Source: Dehalococcoidia bacterium (lineage in GTDB: Bacteria > Chloroflexota > Dehalococcoidia > SM23-28-2 > RBG-16-64-32). Taken from it: a DNA stretch of 64,000 bases. A program made the position numbers and the translations under genes. The stretch lies in NCBI GenBank assembly GCA_030690405.1, contig JAUYGU010000078.1:1-64000 (forward strand), read 5' to 3'. How positions within the stretch are numbered: position 1 is the stretch's first letter; each line of letters begins with the position of its first letter. The notes beneath the pieces are model-generated. The model saw only the letters and a program-made list of their open reading frames with translations, made no database searches and had not been told where the DNA came from. Shown here piece by piece: positions 8,501-17,304 of the stretch.

Positions 8501-8696
8501 GGGGCATCTCCGGGTGTCCGTCATCGCGCTCGTAGAGGGTCAGGCGCTGGCCGCCGTCGCCGTTGGGCCCGAAGGCCAGCACCGCGTAGGCGCGCCAGCC
8601 CGGGATGGGGCACTGGGGCTCCGGAACCTGCACCACGTATCGAGGCCCGGCGCGGGTGTAAATCAACCGCACCAGGCGTTCGCCAGCAATAGCCAT
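8481..8696 (-). CDS. Unknown 71-residue protein
   Basis: Small protein with a predicted beta-rich core (RYVVQVPEPQ, YAVLAFGPNG, LTLYERDD). Family not recognised. It starts 2 bp after the Rad52-like gene and overlaps radC, so it is in the same operon. It may be an accessory recombination factor, but that rests only on position. Confidence 0.5.
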   Translation of the reverse strand: MAIAGERLVRLIYTRAGPRYVVQVPEPQCPIPGWRAYAVLAFGPNGDGGQRLTLYERDDGHPEMPHGSQAA

Positions 8697-8698
8697 GG

Positions 8699-9469
8699 CT
8701 ATGCGGCTCGCCGCTGGCCACTCCGCCTGACGGCAGGATGGCCGTTGCGGCGGTTCAGCTGCTCGGCGAGGGAGCGAACGGCATCGGCGAGTTGCTGTTC
8801 GTCGAGCGCGTCGAGAGGCTGGCCGTACCGTTTCTGCACCCAGGAGTGAGCCTTCGCCTCGCCCACGCTGAGTCGACCCGAAAGCTCCAGCACCTTTCGG
8901 CGCATGGCCTCCAGCCTTTCTGGGGAGGCTGGCGCCGCTGGTTTCGGCGATGCCGTGTCGAGAGTGTTGCGGCGGTCGTACAGGCTGTTGCCGAACTGGT
9001 CGCCGAAGTGGCGCAGCGCCCGCTTGAGGGCGTCGGTCACCGCTCCCTTGTACGCTACCTCGTGCGCTTCCGGCGTCTCGCCCGCGACGAAGGCGCAGCC
9101 GACATCGCTCCGGGCGGGACAGCCGCGAACGGTGACCCGCACGGCGGCCGTGTACATCCCGACCGCCAGCGGCGTGTCCGTTGCGGGGTCGGCCAGGCTC
9201 ATCGGCTGGTAGCTCACCTCACCGACCAGCTCCGCGCCCCAGCCGTCGTGGCCGAAGATGCGGTTGGCCTGGTTGATGGCGGCCCAGCCCTCGATGTACT
9301 GAAGCAGGCGGCCGTCGCGGGCACCCCGCTCCGAGACCAGGCCCGGGTCCAGGGGCTCCGCCAGGAGGCCGAGCACCCGCCGGGGAAGCCTGTCGGCGCG
9401 GGCGTTGCTTGCCCGCCTGCCAGGCATCAGGCGGCCCGCCGCCCGGCTGTTTCGTCGAACGTTTGCCAT
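8699..9469 (-). CDS. Rad52/Rad22 family single-strand annealing protein
   Basis: A 256-residue recombination mediator predicted to anneal complementary single-stranded DNA. The Rad52 core is clear: YIEGWAAINQANRIFG and GWGAELVGEV around residues 58-83, and EVAYKGAVTDALKRALRHFG near 135-155. The N-terminal 35 residues are Arg-rich. It overlaps the primase end by 43 bp. Such proteins are typical of phages and large conjugative elements and would work with the helicase and primase beside it on incoming single-stranded DNA. Confidence 0.88.
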   Translation of the reverse strand: MANVRRNSRAAGRLMPGRRASNARADRLPRRVLGLLAEPLDPGLVSERGARDGRLLQYIEGWAAINQANRIFGHDGWGAELVGEVSYQPMSLADPATDTPLAVGMYTAAVRVTVRGCPARSDVGCAFVAGETPEAHEVAYKGAVTDALKRALRHFGDQFGNSLYDRRNTLDTASPKPAAPASPERLEAMRRKVLELSGRLSVGEAKAHSWVQKRYGQPLDALDEQQLADAVRSLAEQLNRRNGHPAVRRSGQRRAA

Positions 9470-10503
9470 CGTGTCTCCTTCCTCTTCAGTGCGATTTCAA
9501 GGCAGCGCTGGAACGCCTCCCTGCCATCCGGCGAGCGTCCCAGGTCGTTCAGGTCGTGGACGCCGGGCGGAAGCTCCACGGGTATCGCCCGGGACCCCAG
9601 CGCCAACATCAGAGTTGCGGTGGCCCGGCGACCGGCCTCGTCGCTGTCCAGCGCCAGATACACGCGGCGGAAGCGCATGAGGGCGCGCTCCGTCGGCCGC
9701 GAGACGTGGGTGCCGAGCAGCGCCACCGCCGGCAGGCTCCACTGAAGGGCCGTCAGCCAGTCGAAGGGGCCTTCGGTGACCACGACTTGTTCGCCGCGTA
9801 CCTGGCCAAGTCCAAGCAGGGGCGTGGGCAGACGCAGGTTCAGGTAGCGGGGGCCGCCTAGCCCCAGGGTGCGTCCGGTCAGCCACGTCGCTTTGCCGCC
9901 GTCTAGGTCGGGGACGACGATGCGGCCCAGCATGGTGTCCTCGTCCCCGGCGAGGAGCCCCACACGTCGGGCGGCCGCCAGGCTGAGTCCCCACCGGCGT
10001 AGCTGGTCGGCGAGGCCACCGCACGCGAAGCCCAGGCGAAACCGGCGGGCCGTCTGGCGTTCTATCCAGCGATCGGCCAGGTAGGCCATGGCCCGCTCGC
10101 TCTGCCAGAGGGCATCGTGGTAGAAGCAAGCCGCGGCGTCGATGACGCCGGCCTCGGCCTCGGTCATGGGTTCAGTCTGGCGGCGGCTCGTCAGCCTGAT
10201 GACGTTTGCCGAGGCGTCGTTGCGTGCCCGCCGCCCTTGAGGGTGGCCGGCCAGCATCGCCGCCGCCTCCTTGAAGCCGACGCCGTGCAGCCGACCGACG
10301 AAGTCGATGACGTCGCCGCCGGCACCGCAGCCGAAGCAGAAGTAGCTCTCGTTGCGGGGATACACCACCAGGCTGGGGTGTCCGTCCCGGTGGAACGGGC
10401 AGCATCCCAGCAGCCGCTGGCCGTTGGGTTGCAGCTCCACTCCGGCGCGGGCCACCACCTCCTCGATGGGGTTCGTCTGTCGGATGGAGGTCACGTCGTA
10501 CAT
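9427..10503 (-). CDS. Mini DnaG-type primase (CHC2 zinc finger + TOPRIM), copy 1
   Basis: A 358-residue primase-like protein, much shorter than DnaG and lacking the C-terminal helicase-binding domain. Seen: zinc ligands C35, H38, C56 and C59 in CCPFH...CFGC, the RNA-polymerase-domain stretch GRIVVPDLDGG, and TOPRIM residues E244 (TEGPFDW), D286 and D288 (ALDSDEAG). It probably primes second-strand synthesis after conjugative transfer. A paralogue of nearly the same layout lies at 60626 beside the coupling ATPase. The start has GGAG upstream. Confidence 0.85.
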   Translation of the reverse strand: MYDVTSIRQTNPIEEVVARAGVELQPNGQRLLGCCPFHRDGHPSLVVYPRNESYFCFGCGAGGDVIDFVGRLHGVGFKEAAAMLAGHPQGRRARNDASANVIRLTSRRQTEPMTEAEAGVIDAAACFYHDALWQSERAMAYLADRWIERQTARRFRLGFACGGLADQLRRWGLSLAAARRVGLLAGDEDTMLGRIVVPDLDGGKATWLTGRTLGLGGPRYLNLRLPTPLLGLGQVRGEQVVVTEGPFDWLTALQWSLPAVALLGTHVSRPTERALMRFRRVYLALDSDEAGRRATATLMLALGSRAIPVELPPGVHDLNDLGRSPDGREAFQRCLEIALKRKETRWQTFDETAGRRAA

Positions 10504-10512
10504 GGGAGTCTC

Positions 10513-12405
10513 CTATGCGACGCGACGCTCGATCAGCTCGCCGGGGATGCCGCGCAGGAACCGCGAGGGCGTGGCTGAGAGGGCTTGGCCGTGGCCGGGC
10601 CTGCGGGTGGCGTAGGTGAGGTAGAGCCGGTCCACCGCTCTGGTGGCCGCCACGTAGCACAGCCTGAGCTCCTCCTCCAGAGGGCCACCCTCGCCTTCCA
10701 GCCCGTCCAGGGCGCGGGCGTGGGGAAGCAGTCCCTCCTCCAGTCCGGCCACGAACACGACCGGCCACTCCAGCCCCTTAGCGGCGTGGATGGTGGAGAG
10801 GGCCAGGCCAGCGGGGTCGGAGCCCGTATCCAGGTCCATGGCGAGGCTGACTTCGTCCAGGAACTCGCGAAGGTCCTGGGCCTCCGACCGCTCGGCCAGG
10901 GCGTGGAAGGCCTCCAGGTTGGCCAGGCGTTTCTCGCCGTCCTCCTGGGCGCGCAGCCAGGCCCGGTAGCCGCTGATCTCGAGCACTGCATCGATAAGAA
11001 GCCCAGGCGGCCCCTCGGCCATGGCCGTGAGAATCCGCACCAACTCCAGGAACTCGACCAGAGCCTGGCTGGCGCGTTCGCCCTTCAGGCCGCAGGGGAA
11101 CTCGTCCGCGAGATGGGCCAGGGTGAGCTCCTCGCCGCCGCGGATGCGTCGCTCCAGGGCGGCCAGCCGTCGGGGCGGCGTGTTCACGATCCTGCCCAGC
11201 GCCGCCACGTCCTGAGGGTTGTGCAGCAGCCGCAGGTAGGCGAACAGGTCGCGGATCTCCCTGCGGGCCAGGAAGTCGCTGTTGCCGCGGACGCTGTAAG
11301 GCAGGCCCGCCTCCAGGCAGGCCAACTCCAGCTCCCGCGCCTGGGCGTTGGTCCGGTAGAGCACGGCGCAGTCGCCCGGAGAGCGAACGGCGCCCTCGGC
11401 CTGCAGACGCCGCACCTCGGCGACGATGAAGGCGGCCTCGGACTGGGGGTCGTCGGCGACGCGCAAGACGACGCTGACGCCGGGCGGGTTCGCCGTCCAG
11501 AGGTTGCGCGCTCCGTAACGGAGGGCGGCGCTCAGGGCGTTGGCCACCGCCAGGATCACCTGGGTGCTGCGGTAGTTCTGCTCCAGGGTGATGACCCGCC
11601 CGTCCGGGTAGTCCCGCTGGAACTCGAGCAGGTAGCGGATGTCGCTCCCCCGCCAGGAGAAGAGGTTCTGGAGGGGGTCACCCACGACGCACAGGTTGCC
11701 GCGCCCGGCGGCCAGCAGGGCCAGCAGCCGGTGCTGGGCATGGTTCACGTCCTGGTACTCGTCTACGAGGATGTAGCGGTAGAGGTCGCGCTGGCATTCG
11801 GCCACATCGGGGCTCTCCTCCAGCAGCCGGACGGCGAACAGGAGGAAGTCGTCGAAATCGAGAGCGTTGCGACGGCGCAGCACCTCCTGATAGGCCTCGT
11901 ACACGACGCCCAACTCCGGGTCACGCTCTCTCACGTCGCCTGGCCAGAGAAGCCGGTCCTTGGCCCGGCTGATGGAGTCCAGCAAGGCCCGTCGTGGCTG
12001 GCTCTTAGGGTCGAGGCCCAGGCCCTGAAGGGCCTGGGTGAGTGCGGCCCTGCGGTCCTCCTCGTCGGCGTACACCGACAGGTGGTCGGGGTCGAAGCCG
12101 AAGTGCCCTCCCCACTGGCGCAGCATGCCCAGGGCGAAGGCGTGGAAGGTGCCCGCCCAGACCTCGCGGGCCGACTCGTCCAGCACCGAGGCCAGGCGGC
12201 GCTTGAGCTCGCGGCCGGCCTTGTTGGTGAAGGTGACGGCCAGCACCGCCGAGGGCTCGGCCAGCCCCTTGTCGATGATGTAGGCGGCGCGGGCGGCGAT
12301 GACCGCCGTCTTGCCGGAGCCGGGGCCGGCCACCACCAGAACGGCCCCTTCGGTGGCGGTCACGGCCTCCCGCTGCTCCGGATTGAGCTTGGACAGGTCG
12401 AGCAA
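10513..12405 (-). CDS. UvrD/PcrA-like superfamily 1 helicase
   Basis: A 630-residue 3'-5' DNA helicase. Seen: motif I GPGSGKT at residues 27-33, motif Ia FTNKAGREL, motif II VDEYQDV, motif III SWRGSDIRY, motif IV EQNYRST, motif V HAAKGLEW and motif VI VAATRAVDRLYLTYA, all intact. Somewhat shorter than PcrA (about 720), lacking the C-terminal tail. The start is TTG at 12405 with GGAGG inside the end of the preceding gene, so translation is coupled. It is probably the element's own processing or replication helicase. Confidence 0.92.
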   Translation of the reverse strand: MLDLSKLNPEQREAVTATEGAVLVVAGPGSGKTAVIAARAAYIIDKGLAEPSAVLAVTFTNKAGRELKRRLASVLDESAREVWAGTFHAFALGMLRQWGGHFGFDPDHLSVYADEEDRRAALTQALQGLGLDPKSQPRRALLDSISRAKDRLLWPGDVRERDPELGVVYEAYQEVLRRRNALDFDDFLLFAVRLLEESPDVAECQRDLYRYILVDEYQDVNHAQHRLLALLAAGRGNLCVVGDPLQNLFSWRGSDIRYLLEFQRDYPDGRVITLEQNYRSTQVILAVANALSAALRYGARNLWTANPPGVSVVLRVADDPQSEAAFIVAEVRRLQAEGAVRSPGDCAVLYRTNAQARELELACLEAGLPYSVRGNSDFLARREIRDLFAYLRLLHNPQDVAALGRIVNTPPRRLAALERRIRGGEELTLAHLADEFPCGLKGERASQALVEFLELVRILTAMAEGPPGLLIDAVLEISGYRAWLRAQEDGEKRLANLEAFHALAERSEAQDLREFLDEVSLAMDLDTGSDPAGLALSTIHAAKGLEWPVVFVAGLEEGLLPHARALDGLEGEGGPLEEELRLCYVAATRAVDRLYLTYATRRPGHGQALSATPSRFLRGIPGELIERRVA

Positions 12406-12407
12406 GG

Positions 12408-12761
12408 CTAGCCTCCTGCCTCCGCCAGAGGCGGCCAGACGGCCGCCCGTCCGGGCGGATCAGCCTCAGGCTGAAGCTCCCGGCAGCGAAGCCAGAAGCA
12501 AGCGTCCTCCAGTTCCAGCAGCGCCTCTGGGCCTGGGTCACAGGGCAGGTGCCGACGGAGCACATCCGACGGCCAGTCGCCTGGCTCCCAGTAGTGGCGG
12601 TGTAGCTCCTCTTCAGTGGCGCAGCGCCGCAGCTCGGCGACGAGGGCGTCGACGGCGGGTGCCGCGGCGTCACGCCAGTCGCCCGACCACCGCTCGTAGG
12701 CCTCGTAGCTCCGCTGCCAGACGGAGCGGGTGTATTCCCTGAACCGGTCTTCTTTGGACAC
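12408..12761 (-). CDS. Unknown acidic 117-residue protein
   Basis: A mostly helical protein with WSGDWRD, LVAELRRCATEEELHRHYW and several Cys/Trp. Family not recognised. It begins with GTG at 12761 behind GGAGGGACC and is coupled to the helicase gene. Its last 15 codons fall on a palindromic 32-bp sequence (12430-12461) that is also found in the methyltransferase gene, so its C-terminus may be a repeat-derived extension. Confidence 0.6.
   Translation of the reverse strand: MSKEDRFREYTRSVWQRSYEAYERWSGDWRDAAAPAVDALVAELRRCATEEELHRHYWEPGDWPSDVLRRHLPCDPGPEALLELEDACFWLRCRELQPEADPPGRAAVWPPLAEAGG
12430..12461 (-). repeat. Palindromic repeat, copy 2 (end of the 117-residue gene)
   Basis: Minus strand reads CGCCCGGACGGGCG then GCCGTCTGG, about 28 of 32 positions as in copy 1. 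It encodes the C-terminal residues of the 117-residue protein. Confidence 0.5.
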
Positions 12762-12850
12762 GTTGGTCCCTCCTTCCTCGAAAGGCTGCGAATCTGGCTG
12801 GGCCTACCTGCTGGCAGGCACAGAACTCCCTCCAAGCGGACGCACGGATT

Positions 12851-12876
12851 CTGGGGCCGCCCGCGGGCGGCCCCAG
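12851..12876. repeat. Perfect 26-bp palindrome
   Basis: A 13-bp half (CTGGGGCCGCCCG) is followed immediately by its exact reverse complement in the gap between two minus-strand genes. As RNA it would be a very strong hairpin without a U-tract; as DNA it is a symmetrical site. It could stabilise or end the upstream transcript, or bind a dimeric protein. Confidence 0.6.
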
Positions 12877-12906
12877 GGAAAGTATTCGCGGGGTGCTTTG
12901 AGGGAG

Positions 12907-13929
12907 CTAGTTGAGCGGACGCGCGCCCTTGAGAGCGGCGGGGGAGAAGCGCCGGCCGGCAGGCCAGCGCGGTAGCCCGACGGCGGAGACGACCTCCAGC
13001 CGGTCGTCGGTCGTGGGCACGAGGACGGCTCCCCTGCCGAAGGCGGGGGCGTAGTGGACGGCCTCTTCGAGGCCGAGGCGGCGGCAGGCCTGGAGCCAGC
13101 AGCCGTAAACCTGTCGCGCGAGCGGCTCCGGTATGCCGGTCAGGTCCAGCGGCTCCAGGAGGGCGATGGCCTCTTTGGGTTGCCGACGGAAAACGCGTCG
13201 GGCCTGGCGCAGAGCCTCCTCGGCGCGAGCGGTCTTGACGGCCCACGCCTGTCGGCGTATCTTCTCGACCGACGAGGTTATCGCGGGACTGCTGGGGTCG
13301 ATCTTCCGGAGAGAACCCAACAGCCCGAGGGCCTCGTCAAACTTTTCCTCTCGCGCCAGCGTTTCGGCCCGGGCGATGTCGTCCCGCAGCCGGGCCTCCC
13401 GCTGACGCTCGTCCGCCTCGCGGCGCGCCGCTTCCTCGCGGGTTCGCTCCTCGGCGAGCAGGCGCGCCACGTCCTCGCGTCCGGCGAGCTCCGCCGCCTC
13501 CGCATTGACGGCGGCGAGTCGGTTGCGGGCCGCTGTCGCCACCGCCGCGGCCGCCGTCGCTATCTCCTCCGCCCTCGCCCGGCAGTCCGGAGCGAAGCCC
13601 TGCTTCGATAGCTCTGATGCCCGCCGGGCCACCACTTCCACTTCACCGGCTGCCCGCTCCAGTCGTACCGAGCCGTCTTCCAGACGCCGGTACCGGGCCA
13701 GTGCCTCCTCCGCCTCCTGGCGGGCGTGGGCGTCGGCAGCCGCGAGCTCCCGCAGCTCTTCGGCGGCCCGGCTCGCGGCCTCGGCCAGAGCGTCGAGGTC
13801 CGGCGCCTCGATCGGCTGGACCACGACCGGCACGAGCGCCCGTTCGTTGCTGGGCTGCTCGGCTGGGGCGACCAGATCAGCGAACCGGCCGAGCTCCTCA
13901 AGACTCTTGAGCACGATGGGTTGAGTCAT
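12907..13929 (-). CDS. Coiled-coil protein, unknown function
   Basis: A 340-residue protein whose residues 50-225 are almost entirely Ala/Glu/Arg heptad-like helix, followed by a TPR-like helical segment (FDEALGLLGSLRKIDPSSPA, RRQPKEAIALLEPLDLTG) and a small C-terminal domain. There is no signal peptide or membrane span. Start ATG with AGGAGGAA upstream. It probably serves as a scaffold or DNA-structural partner within this operon, but this cannot be decided here. Confidence 0.6.
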   Translation of the reverse strand: MTQPIVLKSLEELGRFADLVAPAEQPSNERALVPVVVQPIEAPDLDALAEAASRAAEELRELAAADAHARQEAEEALARYRRLEDGSVRLERAAGEVEVVARRASELSKQGFAPDCRARAEEIATAAAAVATAARNRLAAVNAEAAELAGREDVARLLAEERTREEAARREADERQREARLRDDIARAETLAREEKFDEALGLLGSLRKIDPSSPAITSSVEKIRRQAWAVKTARAEEALRQARRVFRRQPKEAIALLEPLDLTGIPEPLARQVYGCWLQACRRLGLEEAVHYAPAFGRGAVLVPTTDDRLEVVSAVGLPRWPAGRRFSPAALKGARPLN

Positions 13930-13949
13930 CGCTGTTCCTCCTTGTTGGG

Positions 13950-14549
13950 CTATGACGCTTGGTCGTCTTGGATCCGTTGGAAGGGCACGGCACTACGCCC
14001 CTGTCCATCCTCCCGGTCCTCCGAATCGGACCGCAGCTCCACAATGGGGGCGCTGGCCCGCACGCGTGGAACCTCTAGGTCCAATGGGACGGTCAGCACC
14101 GGCTTGCCCACCACGTCCTCAAGAGCGCGGCTCAACTGGTGGCGCAGGGCCGCCAGGAGTTCGTCCTCGCTCACCTGCCGGCCGTTGATCGACAGCGCCA
14201 GGTGGACGACGTAGCGCCGGTTGCCGTTGGGCATCTCGAAGGCCTGGAGCAGCCCGTTGAGCTGGCGGCCCTCGTAGACGACCCGCTGGACGACGACGAG
14301 CAGCCTCGGCGGCAGCTCGGCGCCTAGAGCCCTAGCGTACGTCCGGGTGGCTCGCGCCACCTCCCGCCGCAGGCGCCGGGCCTGACGACGCCGGACATCG
14401 ACGATGACGGTAGGGCCGGGCCGTCGCAGTCGTCTCACTGCCGCCCGCCAGCAAGTCGTCCCGCCTACGACGCAGGTATGTACTACGCGGGCGGGCACCC
14501 GCCAGACCGAGCGCAGCAGGCGGCTCCAGGTGGTCTTTCTCCTTCTCAC
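13950..14549 (-). CDS. Unknown basic 199-residue protein
   Basis: The first 75 residues are highly basic (RRRKTTWSRLLRSVWR, DVRRRQARRLRREVARATR), followed by a beta/alpha domain (RLLVVVQRVVYEGRQLNG, RYVVHLALSINGRQVSEDEL). I chose the GTG at 14549 because GAGGAGG precedes it; the frame is open to 14609. It could bind nucleic acid through the basic region. It lies in an apparent operon with the 40-residue protein upstream and the coiled-coil protein downstream. Confidence 0.5.
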   Translation of the reverse strand: MRRRKTTWSRLLRSVWRVPARVVHTCVVGGTTCWRAAVRRLRRPGPTVIVDVRRRQARRLRREVARATRTYARALGAELPPRLLVVVQRVVYEGRQLNGLLQAFEMPNGNRRYVVHLALSINGRQVSEDELLAALRHQLSRALEDVVGKPVLTVPLDLEVPRVRASAPIVELRSDSEDREDGQGRSAVPFQRIQDDQAS

Positions 14550-14571
14550 GATGTGCCTCCTCTCAGGCTTG

Positions 14572-14694
14572 TTAGAACGGCGAGACTTTGAACAGAACCG
14601 CCGCCACAATGACGACGGCGCTCAGCGCGGAGACGGCTCGGACGAGCCCTTGCGACTCGCGACCGCTCCGCCTTCGGATGTTTCTCCGCGGCAT
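14572..14694 (-). CDS. Arg-rich single-span membrane microprotein, 40 residues
   Basis: MPRRNIRRRSGRESQ is followed by a hydrophobic span (VRAVSALSAVVIVAAVLF) and a short tail. The ATG follows TGAAAGGAGGAA, and a structured leader precedes it (copy C). Its layout closely matches the 53-residue ORF at 20505, which has the same kind of leader. Function unknown; it might anchor a neighbouring protein or be a small membrane toxin. Confidence 0.5.
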   Translation of the reverse strand: MPRRNIRRRSGRESQGLVRAVSALSAVVIVAAVLFKVSPF

Positions 14695-14765
14695 GCAGGT
14701 TCCTCCTTTCAGGGATACTGAAATGCGAGAAGCCCCGCAGGGCGAACCCTGTTGGGCTTCTCTGA
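14695..14765 (-). promoter_or_regulatory. Structured leader (copy C)
   Basis: The minus strand forms a long stem GAGAAGCCC...GGGCTTCTC with an inner CAGGG-TTCG-CCCTG hairpin (14727-14762), then TTTCAG-tatcc-CTGAAA immediately before GGAGG, which places the ribosome site beside or inside a second hairpin. The upstream gene is divergent, so this cannot be a terminator of a preceding gene. Confidence 0.55.
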
Positions 14766-14882
14766 AATTGGCTCGTCCCGCACTGCAGCGGGGCTTCATC
14801 CTGCTAAGTGCCTAGGTTACCGGGTCGTCCTTCCTGTCATGCGTTCATTTGGCGGCGGCTGTCTGCTCGTCTTTGGAGTATC

Positions 14883-15374
14883 ATGGCCATGAGGGTGCCG
14901 ATGAGTGTTGCGCTGGAGCTAGTCTCGCGTCTCAGTGAGAGTCGAGAAGCCTTCCTTAGACAGGCTCTACAGGTGCCCAATGGGCTGGTCACTAACCGGC
15001 CGAGATCACATGAATGGTCGGTGCTGGAGATCGTGGCGCACATGAGCGATGTGGACTCGCATTACCTCAAGCAAGCAGTCGCCATGAGGGATGGGCGAGA
15101 CCATCTATTCATCTACTTCGACGATACTCGGTGGAAGTCCGAGCATCCGGCAATTCTGGATACACCTTGGGATGAAGTGCTGCTCCGGATCAGGCAGTCT
15201 CATGCACGCGTGCTCGTCACTCTAAGTCAGTTGACGGATAGCGAACTGGCGCGACCAGGGAGACATCCCCGGGGTATCCCCTACACCGTCCGGGATGTCT
15301 TCCTTCGTTACCCGCGTCATGACCAGAATCACACAGAGCAGATACGCACCACGTTGAAGCGCCTGGGTGGTTGA
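14883..15374 (+). CDS. DinB-like four-helix metal-binding protein
   Basis: A 163-residue DinB_2/DinB-family protein. Seen: helix 1 with LSESREAFLRQAL, then HEWSVLEIVAHMSDVD, and a C-terminal DVFLRYPRHDQNHTEQIRT; the His residues in HEWS, AHMSD and RHDQNH would form the usual metal site. Such proteins are often thiol-dependent S-transferases or have unknown roles. The ATG at 14883 follows GGAG by 4 nt. It lies on the opposite strand to the surrounding operons and looks like an inserted cargo gene. Confidence 0.72.
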   Translation: MAMRVPMSVALELVSRLSESREAFLRQALQVPNGLVTNRPRSHEWSVLEIVAHMSDVDSHYLKQAVAMRDGRDHLFIYFDDTRWKSEHPAILDTPWDEVLLRIRQSHARVLVTLSQLTDSELARPGRHPRGIPYTVRDVFLRYPRHDQNHTEQIRTTLKRLGG

Positions 15375-15630
15375 CCCCGTGGCAGCGAATGCCGACCCTG
15401 AAGGCACCGAGCGTGCGGGCGGAATCCGGGAAGGCGACCTGTCCCTTGCTTGTAATCCTGGTCTTGGTCACTTCCGCTGTCTAGTCGAGTAAGGATTTGC
15501 TCTCTCCCTAATTGCCCACAGGATAAATACGGCAGACAGGGACGGACAGGGACAGGCCATTCGCTCGGGGCAATCCATAAGTGGATGGCGGTATACTGGC
15601 GTCAGTTGAGATCGCTGACTGAGACAGCCC
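15375..15630. other. Intergenic region with copy a of a dispersed repeat
   Basis: 256 bp without a gene between the DinB-like and beta-lactamase-fold genes. It holds copy a of the CCCTAATTGC/GGCAGACAGGGA repeat at 15503-15555. No convincing promoter hexamers were identified for the following gene. Confidence 0.5.
15503..15555 (+). repeat. Dispersed ~48-bp repeat, copy a
   Basis: Shares CTCCCTAATTGC, CACAGGAT and GGCAGACAGGGA with copies at 22336-22385 and 23248-23294. CTCCCT and AGGGA(G) at the ends are inverted, so the unit can form a hairpin, as small REP- or MITE-like elements do. Confidence 0.55.
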
Positions 15631-17304
15631 ATGTTCAAAGAACTTGAAGAGGTCATCCGAAGCGAGATGGAGCGCACACAGGTCCCTGGCCTAGCCATCG
15701 CGTTGGTTAAGGGACAGGAGATCGTCTGGTCACAGGGATATGGATACGCGGACATCAAGACCAAGTCGCCAGTGACGTCCGCCACCGTGTTCAGAATTCA
15801 GTCGGCAACCAAACCCGTCGTCGCTACTGCGCTTATGCAGTGGTACGAGCGCGACCGCTTCAAGCTTGACGATCCTGTGAACCAGCACACGGGAGCAATC
15901 CGGGTCCACAGCGAGTGGGAGAAGACAACGCCGGTCACGATTCGGCACCTTCTTACCCACACGGCTGGGTTTCCGCCTGCGGCGAGCGTCGCGGCGTTTA
16001 TAGGGCAGAGTGAACTGCCGACGCTTGAGGAGTACGTGGCCGCAGTGGCCAGGACCACACAGCCCCCCGGCAGAGGAATTGTTTACACCGACATCAGCTA
16101 CGCGGTCATCGGGTACCTCGTGGGTCGCTTCGCCGGGCAGCCTTACGATGTTTACCTCCGGGAGAACGTCCTCAAGCCGCTAGGGATGGAGTCCAGCGGC
16201 ATTGCTCATCCTCCCCAAGGCACAGTCGCCACGGGCTACTTCCTTAGCCGTGTTGACGGTGAGCATCACGAGGTTTCCGTTCCCTTACTGGTGTGCAAGC
16301 CGGGTAGCCCTGCTGGAGCGCTGCTCTCCACAGTCGATGATCTTGGACGTTTCCTCGTCGCCCATCTCAACATCGGCGTCTACGAGGGCCGCCGGATACT
16401 CCGAGAGGAGACCGTAGCGGAGATGCATGGGCTGCACGCCCGGGCCGGCCGCTCTCAGAGCGGGATCGGGCTTGGCTTCATGGTTTACGACGTTGACGGC
16501 CGGCGGCAGGTATGCCACGGCGGGGGCGCTCCAGGTTGGGCTGCCCTCATAGCAGCTTATCCGGAGGAAAAGGTCGGCGTAGCCATCTTGACCAACATGG
16601 ACGGTGCTTTCTACACATTGCCCATGGTCGCCGATGTCGCGCTGAACGGCCTCCTCGGTCAATTGCGGCGGCACGACATGTCTCGGCTGAAGCGCTGGCC
16701 TGTACCTGACGACTGGAACCGGGTGGCTGGAAGGTATTCCCTGCGCTACCAGGACGCTATTGTGGCCATCGAAGGGGATCTCCTCACCGTGGAGGTTGGC
16801 GGTATGAAGTCCTACATGGAGCACCAGCACGACGGCCTATTCCGGGCCCACGACGGCTTCTTTGGCGGCTGCCAGATCACGTTCGAATACGGGTCTGATG
16901 GCGAAGCGACACGGTTCTATGGGGGCAACTATCCCTTTTGGTTCGAACGCCAGGAAGATGCCGGGGCAGCGACACAACTGGCGGTCGATGAGGAAGGAGA
17001 TCCGGTTGGCTGCTGGCATGGCACCTGCAGCTCCCTGCTCGGTCCGATGCCGCTCACTCTCCGAATTGGCGATGTCGGGACGGCCACGGTCACAGCCCCC
17101 ACGGTTCAAGATGCGGCCGTCCAGCAGTTCCGTGTTGACCGAGGGAGCGTCTCCGGTCACTTCGATATCTCGCTCCGTGGCTTCGGCGAATTTCGAGTAT
17201 TCCTCCGGTTGAGCGCCCGTGGCGGAAAGCTACAGGGCCAGGCTTACGCTCGCGGTGCTATCGGTGAATACCCGATGCCCACGGAACTCACCCGAGAATC
17301 ATGA
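15631..17304 (+). CDS. Serine beta-lactamase/DD-peptidase-fold hydrolase (class C-like)
   Basis: A 557-residue protein with a penicillin-binding fold over about residues 1-370: SATK (S58, K61) as the SxxK nucleophile motif, YTD at 152 in the YxN position, and HGGG near 297 in the KTG/HxG position. The C-terminal 180 residues form a beta-rich DUF3471-like domain. No signal peptide is seen, so it may be a cytosolic esterase or peptidase rather than an antibiotic-resistance enzyme. Isolated plus-strand cargo gene with no clear ribosome site. Confidence 0.8.
   Translation: MFKELEEVIRSEMERTQVPGLAIALVKGQEIVWSQGYGYADIKTKSPVTSATVFRIQSATKPVVATALMQWYERDRFKLDDPVNQHTGAIRVHSEWEKTTPVTIRHLLTHTAGFPPAASVAAFIGQSELPTLEEYVAAVARTTQPPGRGIVYTDISYAVIGYLVGRFAGQPYDVYLRENVLKPLGMESSGIAHPPQGTVATGYFLSRVDGEHHEVSVPLLVCKPGSPAGALLSTVDDLGRFLVAHLNIGVYEGRRILREETVAEMHGLHARAGRSQSGIGLGFMVYDVDGRRQVCHGGGAPGWAALIAAYPEEKVGVAILTNMDGAFYTLPMVADVALNGLLGQLRRHDMSRLKRWPVPDDWNRVAGRYSLRYQDAIVAIEGDLLTVEVGGMKSYMEHQHDGLFRAHDGFFGGCQITFEYGSDGEATRFYGGNYPFWFERQEDAGAATQLAVDEEGDPVGCWHGTCSSLLGPMPLTLRIGDVGTATVTAPTVQDAAVQQFRVDRGSVSGHFDISLRGFGEFRVFLRLSARGGKLQGQAYARGAIGEYPMPTELTRES

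Noticed and set aside
10585..12411. 608-codon plus-strand frame opposite the UvrD gene
   Set aside because: The minus strand has every UvrD motif; the plus frame shows no motif and no ribosome site.
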